A model generated the notes under the pieces. The model saw only the letters and a program-made list of their open reading frames with translations. It was not told where the DNA came from and did no database searches. The translations under genes were made by a program, and so were the position numbers. 64,000 nucleotides of DNA from Perca fluviatilis (taxonomy: Eukaryota > Chordata > Actinopteri > Perciformes > Percidae), in the NCBI RefSeq assembly GCF_010015445.1, contig NC_053127.1, forward strand, positions 6,965,004 through 7,029,003, in the 5' to 3' direction. Below are positions 45,954 to 57,338 of this stretch, one piece after another (position 1 is the stretch's first letter; the number at the start of each line of letters is the position of its first letter).

Positions 45954-46140
45954 CTAATTTGCAGAGGCACCGTTGCTCCGCACCATTACTCCGCCTAGCG
46001 TCGCCCATGACGATTGTGATTGGTTTAAGAAATACCTATAACCCAGAGCACATTTTCCTCCCATCCCGGAGGCAGAGGAGTACTCCGTAGATTCAGGGAA
46101 TCTATGGATTCTCCTTCTGGAGGTCGGTGGGCCTGCCACA

Positions 46141-46372
46141 CTTTAAATGTAAATGTACTGTATTTATATAGCGCTTTTCTAGTCTTAACGACTACTCAAA
46201 GCGCTTTTACATAGTACAGGAACCATTCACCATTCACACACATTCATACACAGCCGCCCCTGTGGCTCAATTTAGCCTACTTCCCAGAGAGAGAGAGAGA
46301 GCCTGAACTAGGCTTTAGCATCTGTGTTTATGGCGCCCTACATCTTTGTTTACATTGAAGGTTAAGCTAAAC
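46141..46372. other. LINE-tail remnant
   Basis: 'tgtatttatatagcgctttt' and 'actcaaagcgcttttacata' are a common fish non-LTR 3' motif. Nothing else was seen. Confidence 0.5.
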
Positions 46373-47120
46373 CAGTGTTTCTCAACGGGGGGCGGTACCA
46401 CCACCAAGGGGGCGTTCGGAAGATGATGGGGGGCGTTTGAAGCAATATTTTGGAAAGGGGGCCGTTGAGGTGCCCTTGGGGGGCGTTTATTTGAAAGCTA
46501 GTTTAAACCAAAGATTCACAATAACAATACATGTTTACACTTTAAACTACTAAAAAATCCGTGGTCGGCAACATTAAAAGCTGCCAGTTTACGGCACTGC
46601 GACTGGACGAGACGGGTATCATAACTCTTCTGTCAGCTTTGTCTGACGCAGCTCCGCGCTGCCTTCATGGAAACGGGACGTCAGAGCATCATCTTAAATG
46701 AGCTCTGTACTACGTGAAGCTGCGTTCAGATAAAAAATAAATAAAAAAACGTTGACGCGATGTCCTGTTGTATTCTTTAACCCCCCCCAATGTAGCACAA
46801 GTATATTTTATATTTCACAGTAACAGTTTTTCATCAGATCCTTTATAGAACAACACATTTCCTACTGCACCTGAAGGCAGCTTCATTTCACAGAGAAAGA
46901 AAAGAGACGTGCTTTGTTGTTTGGCAAACAGTCAGCTGTTCCATAAACTCCCGGGTAGTGTTTGGTGTTTTAAAACTTTCTTATGGAAGCGATAGAGGCA
47001 GTGATGTCACCGTTTACTGAACGGGATTCTCACACCTCCACAAAACACAGCGCGATGTGGGGTTGCATTTCTCCAAACATTTGTTTCTGCTATTTACTCT
47101 CAAGTCAGGCGATAGCAAAC

Positions 47121-47180
47121 CTATACTCTTCTAACCTAGACTCTTCTAACCTAGACTCTTCTATCCTAGACTCTTCTAAG
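47121..47180 (+). repeat. 15-bp tandem repeat, 4 units
   Basis: The unit is 'ctagactcttctaac', within the hAT element. Confidence 0.95.
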
Positions 47181-47279
47181 TATTAAAAAAGGGCTCTCAC
47201 TAACTTTCAAAGGTTGTAAACTTATTTCCATTCGGCAGTAGGTGTCGTTCTTCAAGTCGTTTGTCATCACCAAAATACT

Positions 47280-47283
<4 letters not shown>

Positions 47284-47351
<68 letters not shown>
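47284..47351. repeat. GT microsatellite
   Basis: About 34 uninterrupted GT units, within the hAT element. Confidence 0.97.
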
Positions 47352-47357
<6 letters not shown>

Positions 47358-47974
47358 TGTGAGTGTGTAATCCTTCTGCTTTTACGCCTTGATAAGTGCC
47401 AGCTTGTTTTCCGTTGGAACAATTCGATTATAGATTTAGATTTAAATGAAAAATAGATTTGAATGTTAAATTGCTAGCTGTTTCTGATGGCTACTGTTAG
47501 TGTTTGTAGTAATAATAATAATAATACATTTTATTTAAACACCCAAGGTCACTTCACAAACAAAAAAGGACATTCGAATTATAGTCATCTTATAAAGGTG
47601 CTGAGGTTCACACCATGCAGCAGGCCTTTTGATAACACCTAATTATAGTTTGAATGTAACATATCTAGTCGTTCTGATTGACTGCTGTTATTTAATTTGA
47701 ATGTCAAATGGTTGCATTTTTTTTTTTTTAAACCTGTAAATATATATAATTTCTATTCACATGGCTTTTTTGATACCTGGGAAACTAATACATGTGTTGT
47801 TTGTCATTCAATGATTGATTGATTGATTATTTGTGATAACAATAGTAACAACAGTAATAGGCCTATATTAGGGCGTAATCATTAATATTTGGGGCAATTA
47901 GCCTACATAATATTTGATGGGGGGTGTTAGGGACCTGGATAATGGATAGGGGGTTGAGAACCACTGAGCTAAAC

Positions 47975-50280
47975 GTAACGCCTCCTTTTAAATACTCACT
48001 TCGGGAAGACGGGAACTTCGGAAGTTGGGATGGCACGACCCGATAACAAATCTTGATTAATTCTTTCCTCAACTGGGTGTTCATTTAATGCTTCTGTGTA
48101 ATCCATCAAAGTCTACCGAACCTTCTTCACGTACGTGAAATGAGTTGTGCTGCTCCTGAGTTTTTCCTTAACAGGTAGCGGACGGCTAATTCACTGGTGT
48201 TAGCTTCCTTAAGCCGGCTCTTGTAAAGACAAAGCTAAAGTACAAGTACAAAAGGAGCACTAACGCCACAGGTCTTATGTTGACAACATCGACGCAGATA
48301 TAGGAAACTCCGAAGGCGGTCGTAATATTTAGCTACCTAGCAGGCTAAGCTAACGCTATTGTGCTAACGTTAGCAAACATCGGCGTAGCTGTCTAAACTT
48401 GTGAAAAGCCGAACAACATCCCCGTCCAAGCTGTGTTTCACTTTCCCTCCAATATTATTATGAAGACAATAAAGACACCTGGACTTGGTCGAGACCAAAA
48501 GCCATAGCTATGACACAAGCATTTAGGTACATGGAGTGCTAGCGAAAAAGCTAACGCTAGCATAAGGCTAACTTCAAACTTCATTCATTTCTAAAGCAGT
48601 GTTATAACTTTTTTCAGCAATGTATACATTAACGATGGTATTATTATATTTGTCCTATGTAATTTTGTTATATCGAAGAGAGAAATTGACATTTACCTCA
48701 CACAATAATGAACAGCTCCCATACTTTTTGCCTTTTTGCTTCACATGGGGACTTTTGCTGCTTCCTGTCTTTAATTGCAGCCAAACGCACAACAGTTGGG
48801 CATTTTTTCAGTGATTTATGTCATTTTTTAAATAATTTATAAAAATGTTCCACTATTCCCTGCACTATATCAATGGGAATCAGATGAATGTTGGTATCAA
48901 ACATGGAGTCCATGAAACACGTGACCACCTCGGAACCAATCGCAGAACGGTATGCTCAGAACATTCGATTCCCTAGTTGGCCACACACTCTAAATAAAGG
49001 GTGCTAGTTAAAACGATACATTGTTAGAAAGGAAATGAAGTTACACTTTACTTTTACGCTGTTAAATTACCTGAAATCATTACAAGATCATTTATATTCA
49101 CATTTAGACAGCTATTCTGAGCCAAAAAGTGTCCCAGTGTGCACAAACCGTTCTGTTAGCAGAAGAGAAAAAAGCAGAAAAGATAGGTAGCAAACCATAT
49201 CCATGGCCCTTTCTATTCATCTGGTTATTCGCCCCTTCCCTTTCTGTCCTCACTAATGTCACAGTCACACCTTTCTTTTCTACCATCGCCGTCGGCCTCG
49301 CACCTTCTGCTTACACTAATCTCAGTCATTGTGTTCCCGGCTGTTCTCAAAGCCCTGTGAAGCAATCGGCTGCACTCGTATTGGCCGAGATTGCCATTTA
49401 ACCTATGAATTTGCTGCGTGGCGTGACGGCAGCCCATTCCCACTCACCATAGCTTATATATTTATGACGCTAAAGCTTTCTGATCGCTGTGTTCACACCG
49501 AACGAGAAACAGTTGCAGATCATTTGAAGAAGGAGGCGAAGGACAAAGGATTTACGCGTAGAGCAGAAGGAGAGTAGGAAAGCTGCCCACGGGTTACAGA
49601 CTGTGCACGTATCCAATCCCCAGTCATGTCAAAAAAAACAACAACAATCATTTCCGTTGTTATCTGAAGGCGGGCGATATCCGTAGGAAGCGTGAAAAGT
49701 TATTAACCTTTGATCCCTGTTGCAGATATGAAAAGCTGCCAAGAAAAGAGGGAGTGAAAGGATAAGAGGATGTAAAAAAAAAAGTGCAAGAAAAACAAGA
49801 AAGAGAAGAACATGAAACTTTATTGATCCTTGTGGGGAGATGAGGTCGTGGCAACCATAAAAGAAACAGGTGACAACAGGGGAATAAAGATAAGAACAGA
49901 AAGCAACGACATCTAGAGATAGGAGAATATGTAGTATTAAAACAGGAGGTGAGTTAATATGTGACAACATTGGCTTGTCAGTAATCGGTTAGGTTGCTTT
50001 ATCACATGCTTTCTTGACTTTAACATTGTTTTTGTACATTTATAGCTTTCAGTGACCGGTACTTGGTTAAATCTAGATGTTTATGAAATATGAAGAAGTG
50101 TTTACAGTAGAGCGAGACAGAAATGAGCGTGAAGGAAATGGAAAAATAATTGACGGAGACTGTGAAGAGGAAATGAAAAGGAATATAACCCTGGGACAAA
50201 AATATTTCCTTGCCGGAGTCCCTGAGGAGCAACCAGGGAGAACGAGGGAGGATGAGAGAGGCCTTAACTTCCACAGACAC
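47975..50280. other. non-coding, weak repeat traces
   Basis: 'gctaacgttagc'-type words at 48350-48575 suggest a decayed DNA transposon. 'aactttattgatccttgtgg' at 49817 is a LINE 3' motif. No exon or full element was found. Confidence 0.5.
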
Positions 50281-50552
50281 TAGGGGTGGAACGGTACATG
50301 TATTCGTATTGAACCGAAACGGTACAGGCGTCACGGTTCGGTGCATGAGAATACACGGTATAAAAATAAATAAACCTTGCGTGCAAATTAATTAATGTAA
50401 TTCGGAACTACTGTTAGATACGCGGGTTCTTTAGGGACACCTAATCTCTAGCTCCGCCTTAGCTCTGAAGCTCTGGCGCGCCGCCTATGTAGCCGAGCTC
50501 TGCCTATGTATGCAGTTTTAGTGAGTCAGAGATAGCAGCGCTAAGGACGAGT

Positions 50553-50606
50553 ATGGCGAGTGGTGGCGACCCACAAGAGTTAGAGGACCCGCCAGTCTCT
50601 TTAAAG
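50553..50606 (+). pseudogene. hAT transposase N-terminal stub
   Basis: MASGGDPQELEDPPVSLK, the kind of short acidic lead that precedes the BED finger in ZBED/hAT transposases. It is cut at the TTA AAG codons by the TTAA MITE. After the MITE the frame meets a stop and no finger is recognisable. Confidence 0.55.
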
Positions 50607-51367
50607 GTGACATGCTGCTTTTTGGATGTTTTTATATAGACCTTAGTGGTCCCCTAATACTGTATCTGAAGTCTCTTTTATATAGACCTTAGTGGTCCCC
50701 TAATACTGTATCTGAAGTCTCTTTTATATAGACCTTAGTGGTCCCCTAATACTGTTTCTGAAGTCTCTTTTATATAGACATTAGTGGTCCCCTAATACTG
50801 TATCTGAAGTCTCTTTTATATAGACCTTAGTGGTCCCCTAATACTGTATCTGAAGTCTCTTTTATATAGACCTTAGTGGTCCCCTAATACTGTATCTGAA
50901 GTCTCCTTCCCGAAATTCAGCCTTGGTGCAGAATTACAGCCACTAGAGCCAGTCCCACAATGAGCTTTCCTTAGATGTGCGATTTCTGTGTCTGTAGCTT
51001 TAAATGCTATTGAGGAGGAGATAAGGGGCAAGGTGGAGGGTGGGGGTGTGGCCTTGACCAACTGCCATGCTTTGCTTGTTTGCAAGCCATAATGTCTCTC
51101 TCTTTCTCATGGGTGGGCCAAATTCTCTGGGCGGGCAAAGCAGAGAAAGGGGAGGTAACCTTTCCCCCTTATGATGTCATAAAGGGAAGATTCCTGATTG
51201 GCCCATCTGAGCTTTTATTTTCTCAAAGGCAGAGCAGGATACCCAGGGCTCGGTTTACACCTATCACCATTTCTAGCCACTGGGGGACCATAGGCAGGCT
51301 GGGGGAACGCATATTAATTTAAAAAAAACATCCATAAAGTGAAATTTTCATGCCATGGGACCTTTAA
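50601..51367 (-). mobile_element. TTAA-flanked MITE with 46-bp internal repeats, copy 3
   Basis: TTAA occurs at 50601-50604 and 51364-51367. In reverse orientation it has the same body as copies 1 and 2, with 6 units of the 46-bp repeat (about 50625-50915) and no GA expansion. It lies inside the hAT element at 50281-51925. Confidence 0.88.
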
Positions 51368-52044
51368 GATTGTTTCCCAGTAGTTCCAGTAGTACAGGCG
51401 AGAGAGTGGTGGGTAAGACTGCTGTTGTAGATTAGTGTTACGTTTCCAGCGTCGCGGCTCCGAACCGTAACGTTAGATGGGACGCCTTGTTTCTTCAGGC
51501 TAACTATATTAGCTTTAGCCAGGCAGGGAGCAGCTTTCTGCGGAGAAAAATGGCCGGGAGACGTCGTGATAACGTTGCATTAATCAGGTGATTTAGTTTG
51601 TCTTTGCAGAGAACAAGAGATGCTGTATTTTCAGTTTTATAGCCGATTGTCTTATTTTGTTTACAAGTTCCAGATGGAGTCTGGAGATGATGTGGGGTGC
51701 TTATTGTTTACTGTTGACATCTTACTTTACACTCTTCAGGCTGTTGCAGCTAGCTCAGGGGAGAGACTGGATGACACTAGGTGGTACAGCCTGAAACATG
51801 CACAATAAAAAAACTAATTGCCTTCTGCATTTTTGTTTTGCTTTTCCCTCCATTGTACCGAACTGTGATGTCTGAACCGAGGTATGAACCGAACCGTGAC
51901 TTCTGTGTACCGTTCGACCGTTGTAGAAACACACAGCATTTCTTTATAGGGTTGGAGAGCCAAGAACCTCAACCTAGAGGAATTGAATTTGGTTATAATT
52001 CATTATGGATCAGTCGTTCTCAAGTATATCAAAGATGACCTGTA

Positions 52045-52690
52045 TACACTTGGCGTCACTTTTTGACGCTCTAGATTGGGAACCCTTGGTGTCATTTTTC
52101 AACCACTTAGGGTTAGGGTTGGGCATCGTTTGGATTTTTAACGATTCTGATTCCAATTCCGATTCTTCCTTTCGATTCCGGTTCTTATCGATTCTCGATT
52201 CCAATTCTTTGAGGGGTGTAGTTGAAACGGGTCACATGCTTATTTCACAAATAAGAGGAAAGTTTTATTTTGATTCAATGGTGGTTTGCAATTTTACCGG
52301 GCTTTTAAATGCAAAAAATAAAGCATCACCTAGAGCACCGTATTGTACTTTCGTGCTGAAACCATAGCGCTACGAAACCAAAAACGTGTAAATTTAAAAC
52401 CCATGATCAGATTTGAAACCAAATCCTCCAAACGATTCCAAACGATTCCAATAAAGAAACGATTCCGATGGAATCGTAATTTTTTAAACGATTCCGATTA
52501 GGAATCGGTTCTCGATGCCCAACCCTACTTAGGGTTAGGAAAAGACCGTGGGTGGGATTAAAAACATGTACGTTTAAGTGACACACGGGACAAGAACGGG
52601 AAACGAACCTCTGTCTCCTGGGTGAAAATCCTGTATTGTTTGACCCATCCACCCCCCCCCCTCCCAACCAACCTCCTACCCTAACCCTAA
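52045..52690 (+). mobile_element. repeat family H copy with nested hAT MITE
   Basis: 'ttggcgtcactttttgacgc' at the left and 'tgtattgtttgacccatcca' to 'ccaaccaacctcc' at the right match 6540 and 7055-7100. The hAT MITE 52114-52527 splits it. Confidence 0.6.
52114..52527. mobile_element. hAT MITE with perfect ends and target duplication
   Basis: The exact 15-bp inverted ends are tagggttgggcatcg / cgatgcccaaccct(a). Identical 8-bp flanks cttagggt occur at 52106-52113 and 52528-52535. It is 414 bp, with 'cgattcc' words throughout, and non-coding. Confidence 0.95.
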
Positions 52691-52691
52691 C

Positions 52692-53332
52692 GCCAGCCAC
52701 ACACTGGCTGCGTGGCGTGAGCGTGGTGTGAGCGTGGCATGAGTGTGGCGTTTCTGTTGCGTGTTCAGCTGCATGGCGACTGGCTGGATTTTTCTATGTC
52801 TTTGCACACCAGAAACGTGTCTGATGCGGCGCGTTGCTAAAATGCACTCAAGCAGTAGCATACTTCATGTTAAACATAAATATATACTGATTTGATTACA
52901 GCGAAGACAACTTCGGCAGTTATGACGGCAAAATAGGCTCCAGGATATTTGGTTCTGTATTGACAGGTGCAATATATGAAAATCGATAATTATTTTATAT
53001 TTTAAATTACATTTATATCTGCATTTATGTCAAAACTTAAGAGACTTTCAAACATCAACATGTCATTTATTAAATGGATTCATGTCAAAGTGACATATAA
53101 ACATCTTTTCCTATTCTATTTTGCCTGGAAACGCTTCCAACACGCTTGTGTGTTGCTTGAAAAATAGGCGTCGGTCCTATTTCCAGCATGCACGATGGAG
53201 CCGCGCCTGAGACGTGCGTGTCACGCAGGCAAGTGTGCAAGCTCTAACCTGTTACCATGGGAGCCGAAATAAAAACGGACACGCCACGCAGCCGACACGC
53301 TCACGCCACGCACCGAAGTGTGAAGCCGGCTT
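52692..53332. mobile_element. long-inverted-repeat MITE
   Basis: 'gcgtggcgtgagcgtg' near the left end and 'acacgctcacgccacgca' near the right end are inverse, with outer 'gccagccacacactg' versus 'gtgtgaagccggc'. AT-rich non-coding centre. Confidence 0.7.
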
Positions 53333-53473
53333 AAGCCACTGAATTAGGTTATATTATGGATCAGTCGTTCTCAAGTATATCATGATGACAAAGGCTTTCA
53401 TGGCGTCAGACTGCCACCATTGTTGATGAGGAGGTACACGGGGCCTGTGCAGTGTGAAAAAAAAAAAAAAATT

Positions 53474-53645
53474 GTGGGTGCCCGGATAGCTCAGTTGGTG
53501 GAGCGTGCGCCCATATGTAGAGGTTTACTCCTCGACGCAGCGGGCCCGGGTTCGACTCCGACCTGCGGCCCTTTGCGGCATGTCATTCCCCCCCCCTCTC
53601 TCTCCCCTTTCATGTCTTCAGCTGTCCTGTGGAATTAAAGGCTCT
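53474..53645 (+). mobile_element. tRNA-derived SINE, copy 3
   Basis: The tRNA-like head is 'cccggatagctcagttggtg' (A box) and 'cgggttcgactccgacc' (B box), with the shared body 'gaggtttactcctcgacgca' and tail 'tgtggaattaaaggctc'. A poly-A run precedes it. It is not a functional tRNA gene: no acceptor-stem closure after the B box. Confidence 0.85.
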
Positions 53646-54468
53646 AATCTGTTTTTATTTGCCCTCTGACGGGCGTCGGTTAGCGAGAATACTAATAGAT
53701 TGTGTCAGCACTCTCGATCCAGGCAAAACCCCAAAAACTAAGAGAAACTGAGGGAGTGATCGGTCTGATGTGCTGGAGCGGAGAAGGCAAAATGCTTAAT
53801 CCAATTTAAATGAGCACTTCTTTTAAATTGTCCCATAAAAACTGAACGCAACTGAAAATCAAACAACTACAACGGTGAGGCATTCGATGATCTGCATTTA
53901 ATTAATCCGTATCTTACACACGGTGTAATTAATATGTGTTGAGGCTTAACCTTCTGTGGGCAGAGAGCAAAGGCTAATGCAGAGGAGATTTAAGATTTAA
54001 TTTGGAAACTTGCTCGCTCTCCTAATCAGTAGATGTTTTGTCTGCCGTGTCTTCACTCCTGTACTGTTCAAAAAACTCAAGCAGCACATTCCTAAGACGT
54101 ACCCCCAAACGGATATAACTGCATATGGTTCTTCAATGTGAAATACCTCATTAAACTCAAACCAGGTTTGACAACGTGTGTCATTCCAATTGAACATTTG
54201 GCAAATTGGCAATCTGAAAGGAAATCTGTGGGAGCTGCAGCACAGATGAGCCAACAAACAACTTCTGTACATAATCTCCTTTACAGATTTGTATTACTGT
54301 AGCACATCTTACGTTACAGTATCCATTTATATTGCTGTTACACATCAGACTTCGCTGCACAGTCTGGGTCTAAAACTCCCTGCAGTGGTCCGGTTGTATT
54401 CTCAGGGCTTCAGAAAAAATACTTATTGTGGTGTGAGGCGCTCCCGTGTTAATCGAACTTTGTTTCTG
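53646..54468. other. non-coding, no recognised feature
   Basis: Plain intron-like sequence. Confidence 0.5.
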
Positions 54469-55097
54469 TTAACCCTTGTGTTGTCTTCCTGTTGACCATG
54501 AACTTGGTTTTCCTTCCGGAGACAAAATTGAAAATTACCTTTTTTTTGTCCCTCTTTTCTTTTTTTCTTTTTTTTAGAATTGTTTTTATTATGCAAGTAC
54601 AACGAAAAACAGAGAGGCAAACAACCTGGTTTCCAGTCCAAGTCCATCCAAGTGTTAACCAGTGTTAAACAATATCCTCTTTACAATATCCTCTTTACAG
54701 TAGGGGAAGAAAATAAATAATTCACAATGCTCATTCCCCTTTATCCAACCCCGTCATACTTTATCAATACAGTACTGTTATCAACTTTCTTTTTTTATTC
54801 AATAAACCTAATTTAAATGACATACAGAGTTCATAAAAAAGCAGATATTAGGAATTATTTTGACTAATAGTTAAGATCAGAGGATGTTGAGTGAATCACA
54901 GACTGGTTTATGTCAACATTTAAAAATTTATTTTTCAAATGCTATGAAAATAATAAGGTAATCATTAACTTTACCTGCGAAGAATGTTGTAAGGGTTGGA
55001 ATGTACATGCATGCATCCAAGTTATTTTGGGGCATTTTAGTTGAAAGAAACCCATATTTCTGATAAAAAGAAACTTTGAAAATGGGTGAAATTGACA
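54469..55097. mobile_element. family M TTAA element, copy 2, truncated right end
   Basis: The left end TTAACCCTTGTGTTGTC is intact. The body has 'taagatcagagga' and 'ggcattttagttgaaagaaa'. The right side fades at 'gggtgaaattgacaaataaa' without the gacaacac end. Confidence 0.75.
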
Positions 55098-55241
55098 AAT
55101 AAATGGAAATAATTTTAATTTTTTTCAATATTTAGATGTATTCCTTATTTTACAGTTTACTTCCTTTTTTACATTCAACTTTTTTTAATTGATCACAGTC
55201 TGAGAGGATGACATATGACAACTTATTCTTTATCATAATTT

Positions 55242-55480
55242 GGTAACACTTTACTTGAAGGTATCTACATAAGAGTGACATGACACTGTCATGAACACAT
55301 GACAGTGTCATGACACATGAACCCTAACCCTAACCATAACTTGTCATGACAAAAACCGAATGACACTTACTGACAGAAGAGTTATGTCATAAACGTTTAT
55401 GACTTGTTTATAATGTTTATGACACATTCACGACAGTGTCATGTCACTCTTATGTAGATACCTTCATATAAAGTGTAACC
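55242..55480. mobile_element. palindromic MITE, 239 bp
   Basis: 'ggtaacactttacttgaagg' with 'tatctacataagagtgacat' at the left is mirrored by 'atgtcactcttatgtagata' and 'ccttcatataaagtgtaacc' at the right. The inner 'atgacactgtcatga' words are themselves palindromic. 'accctaaccctaaccataac' lies in the middle. Confidence 0.9.
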
Positions 55481-56087
55481 CGTAATTTTAGCTAATTAGG
55501 CATAAAAACACAATGAAGGTTTAAACAGGCCTCCAGGATGCCTGCTGAGCTTTGAAGCAAATTGAACATTGCGGCCAATGGTAGAATTGCAACTAGTCAC
55601 GCGATGCCCTCTGGCCCAAAAATACTTTTTTCCAATAGACTTAAAATGGGTAGGAGATGTCGCTAAACCCGGAAGTAGCCGACTCGGTTGGCGGAGGTCT
55701 CAGGCACAGTGCAGAAGCAGCGTTGATCATCCGGCAAATTTTTTGGCTCCATAAAGGCTTTATGCTCCACTGAGCAACTCTCATAGGAATGAACAGGGGA
55801 TCTGCCTCCAACGCTGTATCCAGTTCTTATTATGCATCCGTGGCTTTAAACAGTGGATGAAGGAAGATGGTTGATTTTTTTTTCCTCTGCTGTCCTCTTG
55901 TCTTACACCACACCATGAATTGGCATGCACCAAAGTGCTTCATGGTATGGTAGAGAAAATGTTCAACCACCAGCCTGGCATTTTCCTCCCAGGTAACCGG
56001 AGTTTGAACTCAAACACATAGAGGATCTTTACAAATAGAAGTTTGGTTTGCTGTAGTTTTTCACTAGTACAACATGCAACCAGTTAC
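55481..56087. other. non-coding, no recognised feature
   Basis: Plain sequence. Confidence 0.5.
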
Positions 56088-56535
56088 TGCTAGTCTCGCA
56101 TTGCCAGACCTTCCTCCACAGCGCTGCGGAGGAGGGTCTGGCTGACCACTCAGCATTCCCGGGATGGGAGAAAAACGTGCTCTGGTTTATTGGCATTTCT
56201 TTAAACCAATCACAATCGTCTTGGGTGGCGCTAAGCGTTGGACGCAGCAATTTTGCCGCTGCGAAATAGCCTCGGGACGGAACTTGTTTTGGTGGAACGT
56301 GTGTACGTTCAAAAGTTGTTTCAGTCGTGCGACAGAAAACTCCGATTGGACAGATAGTCTAGCTAGCTGTCTGGATTTACCCTGCAGAGATCTGAGGAGC
56401 AGTTAACGATAGTCCTCAGAAATCCACCAGGAGTTTAGAACGCCAACACAAAGAAAGATGAAGATGACAATGAGGGACATCTGGCGGAACCTCCACCGGA
56501 ACAATCCCGTTAATGGAACGTCGTCGATATAGACT
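56088..56535 (-). mobile_element. dispersed repeat family K, copy 3
   Basis: It starts 'gctagtctcgcattgccaga' and carries 'caatcacaatcgtcttgggt', 'tgtctggatttaccctgcag' and 'agcagttaac.atagtcctc' in reverse order relative to 4185-4795. It is the cleanest copy, without insertions, so it can serve as the reference for the other two. Confidence 0.8.
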
Positions 56536-57338
56536 AATGTACCGCAGCTCGCCTCTCCTCATCTTCTGGGAAATTCAGGTCACCACTTGGGCAACTTTTG
56601 TTCATTGAACCTACCAGGAGCAAATTCAGAGAATGACACCAGCCGCAGCATTAAAAATAACATGGTTGAGTTCATCCACTCTTCTACTTCGTGCTATATT
56701 TTTTTGTTTTTTTACTGTGTTGAGAATTTAGCTACACTAGGGGGGAAAAAACCACCCCCAGAACCCTTCTCTCCATGCTGATCCTCCTTTACAGCTCCCA
56801 GGTTTTGACTGAGAATCCCAGTTGCAATAAATAAACCAATCAACAGAATACTCCAAATGAACATGTGACAGATATACATAATACTTAACTAGACCCCCGA
56901 ACACTGGAGCCGATGATGGACGTCATATACACCGTCTCTGTGCATGTAAACGGAGCCTTTGATAGCTGCTCCTCGGTCCCAACAAAAGCTCACAATCCTC
57001 CAGATGAGAACAGTGTGTGTGATATCAATGGAAAGCTTCCCTGTGGAGAAAATATCACATTTTATCCACAACTGCGGTGGTGACAGGAAGACAGGAAGTC
57101 TACAGAGACCTACTCTGCAGGGATCTACTGAAGCGTTTTTGACACCTTTGCTGCTTCCTGTAAAGGACCGGCTCGTGGCTCCGAGTGGTTTTGTCAAGAT
57201 GTGAAGAGGAGTGGGCTGATATGTAATCCTCGTACAAAATGTTGTAAGCAGCCGCAGCATGCAGGTGGGCTGTAGCGTCAGATCCACTCAATTTCTTTTC
57301 CATTCATGGCGGTGGGTTCTTGCATGTTGTATCTTTTG
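56536..57338. other. non-coding, no recognised feature
   Basis: No splice-bounded exon was recognised on either strand. The minus-strand frame at 56889-57287 has no recognisable domain. Confidence 0.45.

Larger units (their letters stand above)
44928..46140 (+). mobile_element. repeat family K, copy 2, with two insertions
   Basis: K phrases are present at 44935-45010 ('gtctatatcgctgac', 'ctgggattgt'), 45542-45720 ('gaggactatggttaactgct', 'caagttccttcc') and 45955-46050 ('cgattgtgattggttt'). The gaps are filled by the family G element and a short MITE. Confidence 0.65.
46373..47966. mobile_element. hAT element with perfect 8-bp target duplication
   Basis: The ends are cagtgtttctcaacg and gttgagaaccactg (inverted), the classic hAT/Charlie-type terminus. 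Identical flanks agctaaac occur at 46365-46372 and 47967-47974. It is 1594 bp. The interior holds a GT microsatellite, four 15-bp tandem units and no recognisable transposase. Confidence 0.9.
50281..51925 (+). mobile_element. hAT element split by a TTAA MITE
   Basis: The ends 'taggggtggaacggtacatg' and 'gtgtaccgttcgaccg' are inverted (the right end is diverged), with subterminal 'cacggttcgg' and 'gaaccgtgac'. It holds a transposase start at 50553. The TTAA MITE copy 3 sits at 50601-51367. Confidence 0.75.
52002..53382. repeat. 1.35-kb block bounded by 30-bp direct repeats
   Basis: An identical 30-mer (core 'atggatcagtcgttctcaag') lies at 52002-52031 and 53353-53382, and similarity extends beyond it. 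Between them are a family H copy, a hAT MITE and a palindromic MITE. Confidence 0.85.

Noticed and set aside
53474..53560. Possible tRNA gene with good A and B boxes
   Set aside because: There is no acceptor-stem pairing after the B box and the sequence continues into a shared SINE body found at three other sites. It is a tRNA-derived SINE head.
56889..57287. 132-codon minus-strand frame as a nested gene
   Set aside because: There is no recognisable domain, initiation context or splice signal, and it does not overlap a known family. It is not enough to call.
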